A stretch of DNA of 64,000 bases from Butyriboletus loyo (taxonomy: Eukaryota > Basidiomycota > Agaricomycetes > Boletales > Boletaceae). How positions within the stretch are numbered: the first letter of the stretch is position 1; each line of letters starts with the position of its first letter. Made by a program: the position numbers and the translations under genes. Below are positions 10,167-20,921 of this stretch, piece by piece. The stretch is taken from NCBI GenBank assembly GCA_038093515.1, contig JBBPSI010000113.1, positions 20,065-84,064 of the forward strand. Direction: 5' to 3'. The notes below the pieces were generated by a model. The model saw only the letters and a program-made list of their open reading frames with translations, searched no databases and was not told the DNA's origin.

Positions 10167-11009
10167 TCAACAACAACAGGGACATCCCTCCCTCCATGGC
10201 CATGTGGGGAGTCTAAACTCCTTTCCACTGTTTGGATCTCGGAGGGTGATGTCCTGCACTCCATCCAGAAAATCATTAGTAGTTGTGCTCATTAGACAAT
10301 GAAAGGGTCGACCAAGCAATAGGTCAAAGTTGGCCTTTGTGATGACCTGAACCTGGAGAGAGATTTCCCCAGGTCCAAAGGTCAGCAGAAGATTCTCTAG
10401 AATGCCTAGAGTAGAATACATGTTGGTGTTGGCAGACAACATCAACATCAGATGATCAGTGCGAACTGGAAGTCCTAGTGTCTCCCAGATCCGCTTAGGC
10501 ATGGCAAAAATCTCACATCCAGAATCCAAGATGCAGGTAAGAACTCTTTCCAATCCTATGACCTTAGCCTCAAAGTATTGCAATGGGAGAGTGTGGTGAG
10601 TGACTATGAGTCCATTTTCGCTTCGGAGGATGTGATCTCCATACTCCCACTCTACCATTCCAGGATCTCGACCAGATAGTTCATTCACCTGGACAGTATT
10701 TGCAGAAGGGGATAGCGCAGGGGCAGATATGCACTTTGTGGTGGTGAGATCACAGAACTGTTTATGGAATTTCAGAGCTACAGCAAAGAGTTCCTTGACT
10801 GGAACTGGAATCGATGACTCAAGTACTCTATCGAGAACCCACTTCGGAGCAGTCTCGTCCTCAAGAGGAAAGGAATATTGGAATTGGTTGTTTGGTGGAT
10901 GGGATGGGGCGAAACCGGAAGTTGGTATGGATGATCTGACAGGGGTAGTAGATAGTCTTGGAGGCATGTCCCTTCCAGTTGATGGTGTGACTGGAAGATT
11001 ATCACTCAC
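10167..11009 (-). CDS. Gypsy A-2 protease segment of gag-pol
   Basis: A 280-codon open frame. The first 150 residues are low-complexity linker. The retropepsin-like aspartic protease follows at about residues 150-255: ERVLTCILDSGCEIFAMPKR carries the D-S-G active site, then STLGILENLLLTFGPGEI and FDLLLGRPFHCLMS, the second conserved hydrophobic-Gly block. Such proteases dimerise and cleave the retroelement polyprotein. Upstream gag is in broken frames and downstream reverse transcriptase is in another frame. Confidence 0.78.
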   Translation of the reverse strand: MSDNLPVTPSTGRDMPPRLSTTPVRSSIPTSGFAPSHPPNNQFQYSFPLEDETAPKWVLDRVLESSIPVPVKELFAVALKFHKQFCDLTTTKCISAPALSPSANTVQVNELSGRDPGMVEWEYGDHILRSENGLIVTHHTLPLQYFEAKVIGLERVLTCILDSGCEIFAMPKRIWETLGLPVRTDHLMLMLSANTNMYSTLGILENLLLTFGPGEISLQVQVITKANFDLLLGRPFHCLMSTTTNDFLDGVQDITLRDPNSGKEFRLPTWPWREGCPCCC

Positions 11010-12700
11010 ACGTCCAGAAGTATTGTGGGATTTCTCAATGACATGGGAGGTAGGTGGTGGTATTTCAGGCCTGCATGATTGTTGGATACCTGGGAACTCT
11101 ATCTCTCAGAAACAGAAGCAGCATGGGTTTCCTGCCTCAGGGGTTGCCTTGGCAGAACTGCTACTCCATCGAAGTGAACTTACTTGGCATGATTCCCCTC
11201 TTTCAAGGTTCTCTCTGCCTGAAAGCTCGCCCAAGCTTGAACTAGAAAGGGTTGAAATTCAGGGTCAGTGATACTAGGAGGAGCAGAAACATTGTCTCTG
11301 CCTGAATAAAAGACAGATTTCTGCTCAAAGGCTACTGGCTCAAAATCCAGAACTACATCCATATCCAGATATGTCAAGGAGACAATTCTGGAAGTCATAT
11401 GCAGAGGCATGTCCCAGATCCTGGAGGAACTTGCCACTGGTGCTGTGCTCAAGCCAGAAGGATGTTCTGCCTCTAGTCTCTCGATGCAATCCTTTATGCA
11501 TCAGGTTCCAGGTATGTGCAGAATGTGCGAATTATCTGCCATATACAAGCATCCATCTGCTCCATGAAGGATACACCCTGCCTGGATATACTCCTCTACA
11601 CTTGGGCAAGAAAGCATAGGACTTGTGCTGTGCTGTCAGAGCATATTCCAGTTTTGGGACTTGAGGGATCAGAGGTTGGTGTCATATACTGGTTGGTACC
11701 TGGTTTTGACTTTGGTGTGTTGAAAAACTGTGATTGGTGGTAGTAGGTGCTGTGGCAGTTGTAGATGGAATAGTGGAAGATCAAAGTGCTGATCCTGTCA
11801 ATAGAAACTTAGGTGCACCAATAGTATCAGTGATTGGGTATGGATTGTCAGGGTGGAGGTCCAACCAGACTATAGATAGCCAGTGCCGGATCCTTTCCTT
11901 CACATCCTGCGGAAATAAAAAGAGAATCATGTTCTGCCTCTGAACACTTCTTAGTAGCAATCAGGAGGGATGCGATCTTTATGAATTTCTGTCAGTACTC
12001 TCCAAGATCCTCTTGGCTGCACATTGCATGAGCCTTGGAATCCTGAACTAGATATTGGAGGTCAGCTCGACAATACTGGTCATCCCATTCGCATACGGGG
12101 TATAGATCTTTAACTGCTGATATGAATAACTCCCAATCATCTCCTGAGGCTGAAGGCAGGGTTTCTCAAACCTTGGCCTCATCAAGATCCATGTAACGGA
12201 TTGCTGCTCATATTTGTTGCAATTTCATGAGATCAGCAGAGACTCTGAGGAACTCAATATCCACTAAGTATTGTGGAAGCTGCACAGGAGTCTTTCTGTC
12301 GAACTTGGGTGTGTTTTGGGTACCTCTAAGAGGCATCTAGAAGGTGTGAGGCATGGCTCATTGTGGAGCTGGTGATGGCAGTGGTGAAGGGTTTGGTATA
12401 GATTCAATAGTAGGATGATCCACAGGTGCAATATTAGCAATTCTGTAATGTTCCAGCATGGAATCCAAGAGATCAAGGGATATATGTTGTGTTGGTTGGA
12501 AGAGGAATAACAAGGAGAAGGAATCTGGAGTGTTTGGTTGTGAAGGTGGAAATGATGAAGTTAGAGATGTTAATGAAGATCCTCTAGATTCCGGTGGTTC
12601 TGAAAGATGGACAATATATGGATTTCAACAAGGAGATGAGTGAGCAAAGGCACCAGGAACACCAGTTAACTTGAAACCCAAGAGATCTGGCACCAATGTC
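11010..12700 (-). pseudogene. Gypsy A-2 gag, broken
   Basis: From about 12336 the minus strand reads the capsid start MPLRGTQNTPKFDRKTPVQL, then DDWELFISAVKDLYP, YCRADLQYLVQDSKA and QEDLGEY, a retrotransposon Gag domain of basidiomycete Gypsy type. Several in-frame stops interrupt it. Around 11610 about 30 bp are missing relative to A-3, which removes the CX2CX4HX4C knuckle seen there. Gag would form the virus-like particle; this copy cannot. Confidence 0.7.
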
Positions 12701-13006
12701 AAGGTGTGATGGACTGCTATTGCAGTTATCTAGTTTCCAGGAACTGAGTCTTGATAGCTGTCAACCTGTGTCAAGTCTGGCAGGTGATGTCTGTCTGATG
12801 TCTCTGTTGCTAGATTGACAGGAATTTCAAATGAGCTGTCAGTGGACCAGATCACATCGGAATTGGTAGTGATGACAGGTGTCAGGAATCAGGAATCCTC
12901 AGAATTCCGAAAATGCACGAGCAGGTTTTCTAGCTCGACATGCTATGGATTGGACTGAAGGGTCCTTCTCATCGATGCTTCTACTTCCCTTGCAGTGGGC
13001 TCCAGT

Positions 13007-13721
13007 TGAACGATGCTGTATGGGACTGAGAGTGAAGAACCCTGCTATAGGAAGAACTCAATCCAATCAAAAGCAAAGAAATAAGAAAAGGGTGCAATAT
13101 GATTGACCCCAAAGAGAAGTAGCAAGGAAACAAAGGGAGGAACACCAGGGAAGGTCATTTCCACTGATGTCTTTACAGAAAACCCGAAATTCCAGACTTC
13201 CTCCACTGTGGAACAGACTAGAGAGGACACGGAAATGTGAGGAGATGGACAGAATTCATTGGCTATTGCTTGAAGATCAAGGAACAAGGATGGCAGGTGA
13301 CTAGACAATCACATAGAGAGGCAGGAGAGTTGAAAAGTAATATTTTAGGTCATAGTTACAACCTTTTTGTAGTCTGGGCATTTCCCAAGACTTGAAACAC
13401 TAAGGATAAGTGAAAACTAAGTAGAAACGTCAAGGAAATCATTGACAGAATGTACATAATCATAGCATTTGTCATAGAAGTTGAACAGATATAATAAGTA
13501 GAAGATCAAGTAGAAAGGAACCTACCTGTAAACACTTTCCAGACACATGAAACCTTGACATGGAATTTTGATGACCACAGAAATATCAGAATAGGATGGA
13601 ACTTGATAAGGAAGAAGAAAGGAAGTGAAGAGAGTTGTGAAGTGATTGTTTGCAACACATTTGAGTGCTGAATTGCCAGGAGGAGGAGTGATTGTGACCT
13701 AGAGGATATGTGTTCTCTACA
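13007..13721 (-). mobile_element. LTR D-2, 5' LTR of Gypsy A-2
   Basis: 715 bp, sense on the minus strand: TGTAGAGAACACATATCC to CAGCATCGTTCA, followed by the candidate primer site ACTGGAGCCCACTGC. The right flank is Copia integrase sequence, so A-2 probably inserted into Copia C-2. Confidence 0.88.
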
Positions 13722-14360
13722 ATGCCACACTGGTAGCCACCAGGCATTTTTTAAGGATGGTCACAATGCAGTTTACTGTGAAAGTACAAGGATAGATGTC
13801 CAATGCTGTGGGAGAATATAAATCCTCTGCATTCAACAATTTGCTCAAGGATCAAGAGATTCACACCTTTCAGAGTGCTCCCTATACTCAACAAAAAATG
13901 GACATGCTGAACAATTCATGTGCACTGTTATGGATAAATTGGAGTTGATTTATCACAAAGCTTGCATCCCTGATAGTTGGTGGGAATTTTCAATTGTCCA
14001 TGCAACCCATGTGTACAACCATGCTCCCCTCTGCTGCCATAACTGGCATACTCCATATGAGATCCTTCATAGATCTGTACCTGATATTGCACACCTCCAA
14101 GTTTTGGATGTAGTGCCATTGTTCAGATACTGGAAGACATGCAGGTTAATAAAATGGCTCCTAAATTAGAATCTATGGTGTACCTGGGTATAGCTCCAGG
14201 AATGACAGGAAATTTCCTGTTCATGCAATCTCCCAACAATGTTCTTTTTACATCTGCTCACACCATATTTGACAAAGAGTGATTTCCCTGCTGTGCAAAC
14301 AAACATTGCATGCAACCTACTGCACATCTTGTTCCCCCTGTTGCTGATGAGTGCATGCCT
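13722..14360 (+). pseudogene. Copia integrase fragment C-2
   Basis: Plus-strand frames give NGHAEQFMCTVMDKLELIYH (region of the third catalytic Glu), ACIPDSWWEFSIVHATHVYN, HTPYEILHRSVPDIAHLQVL, then MVYLGIAPGMTGNFLF and NNVLFTSAHTIFD. These are the C-terminal half of a Ty1/Copia integrase. Stops and one frameshift are present near 14110 and 14281. The left edge is the end of LTR D-2 and the right edge is fused to Gypsy B-2 reverse transcriptase at about 14360. Confidence 0.82.
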
Positions 14361-15565
14361 GATCTTTTGATCATGCTATCAACCTTGATAAAGACTTCAT
14401 CCCTAAGGTAGCCAAGGTGTACCCCTTGAACCCCAAGGAATTTGAGGCATGTAAGGCATTTGTTGAAGAACATCTTAAGACTGGCAAGATCACTCCCTCA
14501 AAATTACCTCAGGGAGCACCATTCTTCTTTGTGTCCAAGAAGGATGGTTCCTTGTGACCCTGTCAAGACTACTGGTACCTCAATTCCCATATGATAAAGA
14601 ATACATACCCACTTCCCTTAATCTCTGATCTTGTCAATCCTCTCAAAGAATCACAAATATTTACCAAAATGGACATCAGATGGGGATACAACAATGTCCT
14701 CATCAAGCTGAATGACCAGTGAAAAGCAGTGTTTATTACCCCCCAAGGACTATTCAAGCCAATGGTTATGTTCTTCAGACCCTGCAACTCCCCTGCTACC
14801 TTTCAAGCTCTTATGGACCACATCTTTGGAGACCTTATGGCTGAAGGATGGCTAATCATCTATGTGGATGACCTCCTGGTCCATTCTGCTATGACAAAAG
14901 AACATGAACAGTGGATGATCTGAGTCCTGGAATGACTCCAAGAACACAAGTTGTTTCTCAAGCTGGAGAAGTGTTCATTTGATGCCAAAGAAGTGGAATA
15001 CCTTGGGATCATGGTTTGTGAGGGGCAGGTCAAAATGGACCCAACTAAGCTGAAGGCTATCTGTGAGTGGAACCCATCCACCTCAGTAAAGGCAGTCAGA
15101 TCCTTTATAGGATTCTGCAATTTCTACTGAAGGTTCATTAAAGGTTTCTCATCTATTGTGAAACCTCACCATGACCTCACCAAGAAGGGGCACTCTGGGT
15201 TTGGACACCAGCCTGTGAATGCACTTTCCAGGAGATAAAACAATCCTTTCTCTGCCAGCCCATCATTTCCATGTCAGACATTACCAAGCTATTCACTGCC
15301 ATGACTGACACCTCCCTCACTGCCATGGGTGTAGTGTTGATGCAGAAGGACAGGAATGGTGATTTGCACTCCTGTGCCTATCATTCCAAGACCCTCTCTC
15401 CCATCAAACAGAATTACGATATCTACAACTGCAAACACCTGGCAGTCATCCACACCTTGGAAGAATGACATCATTATCTTCATGGAATGGGGTACCAGGT
15501 GGAGATTCTAATAGATCACAAAAATCTCACCTACTTTCACCAGCCCAAAAAACTGTCCTGCTGAC
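14361..15565 (+). pseudogene. Gypsy B-2 reverse transcriptase and start of RNase H
   Basis: Plus-strand blocks: DHAINLDKDFIPKVAKVYPL, FVSKKDGSL, then NPMVMFFRPCNSPATFQALM, GWLIIYVDDLLVHSA with an intact YVDD catalytic box, and SFIGFCNFY. The RNase H part follows with FTAMTDTSLTAMGVVLMQKD. Several TGA/TAG stops interrupt these (for example GSL-stop near 14555). Solo LTR-B splits the frame at 15566. Confidence 0.8.
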
Positions 15566-15991
15566 TGTTATGGTAGTGGTCTACTTTTTCTCTCCATTAC
15601 CATTGGGACTACTACATTCACCTAGCCTATTGCTAGTTCCTTTTGAACGGTACCAACTGTTCTAGCTTAGTCATCACTTCCCACGCACGGACACCGTTTC
15701 TTTCATACTCCGGAAGCTTCTAGAGTATTCCTTCCACTTTTGTCTTTCACCCTTATGACCTGATTAGGGACATGGTCTGTGCGCAGACCCCAGTAGTATA
15801 AAGACCCAGTCTTTACTCCCATGTACACTATCTAGTTCTATGCAGATACCTGCTAGCAATTAGCTTCACCCCAGACTCTTAGTGCGAGCACTAAGACATA
15901 GTCTGAGACTTCTCCCAGAATCATCTCTCGAGTCCTGTGGCTACTCCAGAGTGCCGCCTCGCTGTTCTAGTTGTTAGTGCCCAGCGTAACA
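15566..15991 (+). mobile_element. Solo LTR-B in Gypsy B-2, duplication CTGAC/CCGAC
   Basis: 426 bp, TGTTATGGTAGTGG to CCCAGCGTAACA. The flanks 15561-15565 CTGAC and 15992-15996 CCGAC differ by one transition. The RNase H reading resumes exactly after it, as comparison with B-3 shows. TATA box AGTATAAAGACC lies near 15795, just after GGTCTGTGCGCAGACC. An LTR-B has thus inserted into an older copy of its own family. Confidence 0.9.
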
Positions 15992-16751
15992 CCGACAGGC
16001 ACAGTGGCTAATGTTCCTGCAGGATTTTGATCTTCTTTTCCACCACATCCCTGGCATCCAGATGGGTCTTGCTGATGCCCTGTCCAGGCAAGATGAGGTA
16101 TCCACCTCAGCTAATAATTAAGAGGTCACACTTCTTCCCAAGGCCCTATTTACTTGCAAAATTGATGTCACCCTTGCCAAGAAGCTTGCTGCCTACACCC
16201 CTGAGGATCTCCTGATCAAATGGTGCATGCAGGCTCTTTACGAGGACTCATCTCTGTTTCCTAAGATGAATGCAGATGATTGGGATTTTGACAGACAATA
16301 GCTGTACTTCTGCAAGAAGCACTATGGCCCTGAAGCTGCCCATACCAATCTCATATGATCTCTGCATGAGAGTGCTGCAGGCAGCCATGGTGGTATCTTC
16401 CACACCCAAAACCTAGTGCAGCATGATTACTGGTGGCCTGGGATATTCTCCCTCATCCACCACTTTGTCTCTGGATGTGTGGTTTGCCAAGCACACAAGG
16501 TCAATACCCATCCTATGGTTTCCCCCCTCACACTGCTGGCCAGCATGGCCACACATCCCTTTGAGCAGGTCTTGGTGGATTTAATCATGGGACTTCCCTC
16601 ATCTGATGGTTATGATTCTGTCATGGTCATGGTAGACCATGGGCTTACAAAGGGGGTAATTTATTCCCCTTGTCACAAAGATATCAACATAGCAGGGGTC
16701 ACCAAACAATTTTTCCATACAGTCTTCCTTCAATTTGGCCTTTACTCCCAG
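15992..16751 (+). pseudogene. Gypsy B-2 RNase H end and integrase N-terminus
   Basis: The plus strand reads FLQDFDLLFHHIPGIQMGLADALSRQ, MQALYEDSSLFPKMNADDWD, then the zinc-binding and linker part SHGGIFHTQNLVQHDYWWPG and CVVCQAHKVNTHP. The core start FEQVLVDLIMGLPSSDGYDS carries the first catalytic Asp. A stop lies near 16300. LTR K interrupts it at 16752 after FGLYSQ. Confidence 0.8.
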
Positions 16752-17229
16752 TGTTATAATACTATACTATTTCCATGCTTTTGGACTTTCCTTTTTACTT
16801 TCAAAGGTCATGTGACCTAGTACATGTGATCGTGAGATAGTACATGTGATCAAAGTCTAGACAGAGCCTTGACATAATGGTCCAGACCAGCCCATGACAT
16901 CATTGTTCTAGACTATGACATCATATCTCATGTACTTAATCTCTGTTTACTTCTCTTCTTTCTGATCACTGTATGCTTCTCAGTCTATCCATGTATAGTA
17001 GTTTGTCACATGCACAGCTTGGTCTGTGCACTGTTCTGTATAAAATATAAAGGCTCATGGTTCAGGCTAAGTTCCCTTAGCTTTAACCACTTGTCTTGTT
17101 TGCTGGAAACAGTTGAGGGACTAAGGCAACAGCTATTACTCTTATCATCACCAGTACTTGTGTAGTACTGCAACCTCAGTGGAACCACTTGTGGCATTGT
17201 TTGGAGTTTACCCTCTAGCAATCACAACA
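16752..17229 (+). mobile_element. Solo LTR K in Gypsy B-2, duplication CCCAG/TCCAG
   Basis: 478 bp, TGTTATAATACTATAC to GCAATCACAACA, flanks 16747-16751 CCCAG and 17230-17234 TCCAG. U3 contains repeated TGACATCA sites (about 16890-16925), then GGTCTGTGCAC and TATAAAATATAAA (about 17040). Confidence 0.9.
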
Positions 17230-18113
17230 TCCAGTGTATCTCTGATTGGGGCCCACAATTTGCCTCCATCTTTGCTAGGGAACTTGCTTGACTCCTCAAT
17301 TATTACCTTGCCCTCCTCTCAGCATACCCTCCCCAGACTGATGGAGAGACTGAGCAAGTCAATCAGAAGTTGGAGACCTACCTCAGAATCTTCTGTGATG
17401 GACCCCCAGAATGTTGGGCCAAGCTCCTCCCTATGGCTGAGTTTTCACATAGCTCCATGTCTCACTCCTCCATGAACAAGTCCCCATTCTCACTGATGGT
17501 TGGCTATGAACCTCAGCCTTATCCACCAATCAGAAAGACCTTTCTCCCTGCCCTTGAGTCATGACTGTTGAAACTAATGGGAGCCTGAATGGAGTCTTTA
17601 GAAGCACATGTGAAGGCACAATGGATAATGAAGGAACAGATCTCATCCAAGTTCCATTCCTGGAAAGTGGGAAACAAGGTTTGGCTTGAAGGGTGCAACC
17701 TTAAACTCAGGTATCCATCAAAGGAGCTTGCCCCCCTAGACAGGAAGGCCCATTTGAGATTTCACAGGTGATCTCCCCTATGGCATATAAACTCTGATTA
17801 CCCCCAACCTGGAAGATTCATGACATCTTCCATGTGTCCCTGCTGACCTCTTTTCATGAAACCATGGAACATGATCTGAATTTCACAAACCCACCCCCTG
17901 ATAAGATAGACAGAGATGAGGAGTATGAAATCAATAAGATCTTATTGCATTGTGGATCTCATGGATGGCAGCAGTGCCTAGTTTCCTGGAAGGGGTATTC
18001 ATCTGTGGAAAACACTTGGGAACCAACTGGGAACTTGGTCCATGTGTAGGCCTTACTAAAAGCTTATAAGCTGTGACATACAAAAGGAATTCCCTTCCAC
18101 AGCCTCCCAGTAA
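17230..18113 (+). pseudogene. Gypsy B-2 integrase C-terminus and chromodomain
   Basis: Plus-strand sequence gives CISDWGPQFA (second catalytic Asp), QTDGETEQVNQKLETYLRIF (third catalytic Glu), VWLEGCNLKLRYPSK and IHDIFHVSLL. The chromodomain reads EYEINKILLH and CLVSWKGYSSVENTWEPTGNL. There are stops near 17563, 17586 and 18049 and a frameshift near 17740. The pol stop TAA is 18111-18113. Confidence 0.8.
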
Positions 18114-18114
18114 A

Positions 18115-20128
18115 ATGAAATGGCCATTCCACCCACTGAAAACAATGCCCCTCTTCCTGTTCAACCTCCAGTTTGTTCTTCTTGCCTCCCTGTCTCCTCC
18201 TGCCATGTTCTCTATGCAGCAGTTCTGGAAAACCCTGTTGCCACTTATGCCCTCAAACAAAAAATGGATTTCACAGGTGACTACATCCTTCATACCATCA
18301 CCTCCCTTCATCACCCTTATACCCTTGCTCACATGGTCCATACCTGCCTGTGCCCTGACAACCAACCACCTGTCTACTCTGGCACCTTGGAGACTTCACT
18401 AATGGAAGTCAGGAGCTACACCTTGGTGTTACGCTTGATGTGCAAAACAACTAGCAGTGAGCACTTGAATAGGGGCTCGAGCCTAATATGGAAAGTGCTG
18501 ACTCGTGTAGATGACACTGTCAGGCTTCTGCAAAGCTAGTGTCGGCAAGATATCATGTGGTGGCGACCAGACGAGATCAAGCAGGCTCTAATTGGCTTTA
18601 TTGGCAGGAAGGGTATATTGCTAGATTGCTGGGCACTTGGTAGATGCATAGAATTAGAGCTCATACTGTCTAAGTACATGTATATATACTATAAGGTATT
18701 GTGCACAGACCAAGCTGTGCATGACAGCAAGGGTGGAGGGTTATGAGTCAACTCAAGTCATAATGGCAAGTAGAGAAGTGGCAGGGTGCCGGTGACAAGG
18801 GAGCGAAGCTCCAAGTAAGATGGCGACATCATCAACAAATAGGAAGATCAGAATGTGAAGTGACGATGTCCACAAGGAGGGGCCCACAGGGCAAAGGGGA
18901 CACAAACAGTGGGGCCCTTGGATACGGGTCTCAGCACATAGGTAAAGACATGTCGTAATCTAGTCACGTGCTAGTCATGTGATGAACCAAATGTCATTGG
19001 TCAAGAAAGGAGAGATGCAACAGCTCAGATAAAGGTCCAGCCTGATGGGGCGACAACATAGGGGCTGTCTCAGTATCACGGTACTAAGACGTCTGGGAAT
19101 AACCGGAAAAGTGGATGACATCCACTAGTGACTAGGGAGTGGGTGATAGGCAGCATTGCAGGATGGCGGGGGTGGCGGGGACGTGTGAGCGTGGGAAAAT
19201 GAGTGGTGGGGTATGCTTAGGGGTAAAACTGTAACACCTGGACATCCTCCATGCAGAGGGCTTTGGATACATGGTTGACCAACTTGTCCCCAGCATCCTT
19301 GCCCCAATCCTTTGCCCCATCCTTGTTGCTCTTACCCCTTGTGAAAGGGAATTCTATTTTCAATCTTCTGACCATATCAGATTTCTTTGGCCCACCACTC
19401 ATGGTCCCAACCCCCAGCATGACCCCCCACAGCAGCATCACCTCCTCCAGTCCCTATTCCAGTGCCTGCTGTGCCCAGCTCACTGGCAACCACCTTAGTG
19501 GCCAACTCCTCTCATGAGACCACTGGGAAGTCCCTCAAGTCCTTTTGGACAGATATCAACAAGCCCCAGATTGCTCATCAACACTCCCCCTTATCACCTC
19601 ATATGGTGCATCGCCAACCTCACCAGGTGCTCCTCCAGATTGGGCCATCCCAGGGACCATCACCCTCACAGCTGCTGGAAGGAGAATTGCTGCCAGAGCA
19701 GCAAGGTCTGCTACCCCTCAACCTCCCATAATCCAATTATGGCCCTGGGTCCCCACCCCTGTTGCTTCAAATGACCCACCACCTTTGTATCTCACCACCC
19801 ATGGTACTTACACTGCCCCCATTGTCCTGGACAACAGATCCCCTGATCTCAGCCCTGATCCTTCTCAACCTTACCTCATTAGGCCACAACTCTGTTTCGA
19901 ATATGGAACCATCATGCACTTCCAGAGGGAATGTCCCAACTACACATGCCCCTCTGTTGAAGAGTAGCCCTGGGTCATATTCAGGAGTTTTGCCCTGAAC
20001 ATGTCTGTGGGCTCTGTGGTGGGGTTGGCCACATCATTGCCAACTGTAGCTTCAGAGACGACCCCTGGGTGAACCTCAACCCCAATGACACTTATGATTA
20101 CAACATCAATGAAGGGGAGTCCCAGTGA
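18115..20128 (+). pseudogene. Gypsy B-2 third ORF with zinc knuckles, split by LTR H
   Basis: It starts one base after the pol stop (TAAAATG at 18111). A one-base deletion puts the conserved MAIPPTENNAPLP start at 18120 in a different frame from the first ATG. The N-terminal domain (MDFTGDYILHTITSLHHPYT, then LETSLMEVRSYTL) is cut by LTR H at 18427 and resumes at 19242 with EGFGYMVDQLVPSILAP. The tail carries TAPIVLDNRSP, CFEYGTIMHFQRECP and GLCGGVGHIIANC-like knuckles before the stop TGA at 20126. Frameshifts are present. Its presence in all three B copies shows that the ORF belongs to the element. Confidence 0.75.
18427..19236 (-). mobile_element. Solo LTR H-2, duplication CTTGG/CCTGG
   Basis: 810 bp, plus-strand ends TGTTACGCTTGATG and AAAACTGTAACA. 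The flanks 18422-18426 CTTGG and 19237-19241 CCTGG differ by one transition. The third ORF resumes after it. It has fewer CpG than H-1. Confidence 0.9.
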
Positions 20129-20180
20129 GGGGGTGTTAGAAGATTGTGGAGCCAGAGTCTCCACCTTACAACAGGGGTAA

Positions 20181-20625
20181 TGTTACAATTTACTACACTT
20201 TTTCCTTCATTCTCTATGGACTACTATTTTCCCCTAGGGCACACCTCCTATTCCTTGAACAGCTTAACCATTCTGCTTTGTCATCATGTTTTCATTTGGA
20301 CACTATTTCTTTCATACTCCAGAATCTTCTAGGGTATTCTTTCCGCTTGAGTCTCTTTGACTTGTCTTGACTCATACTGACTCTCAACGACTCATGCAAC
20401 CCAATCAGGCCCTGGTCTGTGCCCAGATTTTCCATAGTATAAATACAGTGCCATGTAGTAGTAGTCCTCCATCTAGTTCTACACAATTCATTGCTAGCAG
20501 CTAGCTTGACTTCCAGACTCTTAGTGTGAGCACTAAGACATAGTCTGAGACCTCACTTCCAAGAGTCCTGTGGCTACTTGAGAGTGCCACCTGAAAGTCT
20601 AGTTGTTAGTGCCACAAGTGTAACA
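20181..20625 (+). mobile_element. LTR-B, 3' LTR of Gypsy B-2
   Basis: 445 bp, TGTTACAATTTACTAC to CCACAAGTGTAACA. It follows the purine stretch ACAGGGGTAA at the end of the internal region. It has GGTCTGTGCCCAG then AGTATAAATAC. It represents a slightly different subgroup, shared with 45268 and 54990. The right flank (GGGACATGCC) is Gypsy A-4, so B-2 probably inserted into A-4. Confidence 0.88.
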
Positions 20626-20919
20626 GGGACATGCCTCCAAGGGCATCTAATACCCCTGTCAGATCATCCATACCAACTTCCAGTTTCACCCCATCCTACC
20701 CACCAAGCAACCAGTACTGATATTCCTTCCCTCTCAAGGACAACACTGCCCCCAAGCAGGTTCTCAAAAGGGTACTGGATTCATCAATTCCAGTCCCAGT
20801 CAAGGAACTCTTTGCTGTCACACTAGAATTCCATAAACAATTCCGCAATCTTACTACCACCAAGCACATATCTACCCCTCTGGTATCCTCTTCTGTGAAT
20901 ACTGTCCAGGTGAATGAAC
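20626..20919 (+). mobile_element. Gypsy A-4 fragment (gag-protease linker, plus strand)
   Basis: Matches the reverse complement of A-2 10680-10975 and A-3 38215-38495: GTPVRSSIPTSGF-like frame, FPLKDNTAPKQVLKRVLDSS and SIPVPVKELFAV. It is bounded by LTR-B on the left and by mariner M1 on the right, which starts after a TA. Confidence 0.8.
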
Positions 20920-20921
20920 TA

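Larger units (their letters stand above)
9493..13721 (-). mobile_element. Ty3/Gypsy element copy A-2 with 5' LTR D
   Basis: On the minus strand: 5' LTR D (13721-13007), leader, gag, aspartic protease, linker and the start of reverse transcriptase, cut at 9493 by LTR D-1. After the LTR comes TGGAGCCCACTGC two bases on, a candidate primer-binding site. The order of parts identifies LTR D as the LTR of Gypsy lineage A, which A-3 confirms. Confidence 0.9.
14361..20625 (+). mobile_element. Ty3/Gypsy chromovirus copy B-2 (plus strand)
   Basis: 5'-truncated at the Copia junction, then reverse transcriptase, RNase H, integrase, chromodomain, third ORF and a 3' LTR (20181-20625). Three solo LTRs lie inside: LTR-B 15566-15991, K 16752-17229 and H 18427-19236, each with a 5-bp duplication bearing one mismatch. 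The copy is poor in CpG and has many stops, so it is old compared with B-3. Confidence 0.9.

Noticed and set aside
18540..18700. Inverted stretch in LTR H as a separate MITE
   Set aside because: It is present in every full-length H copy, so it is part of the LTR.
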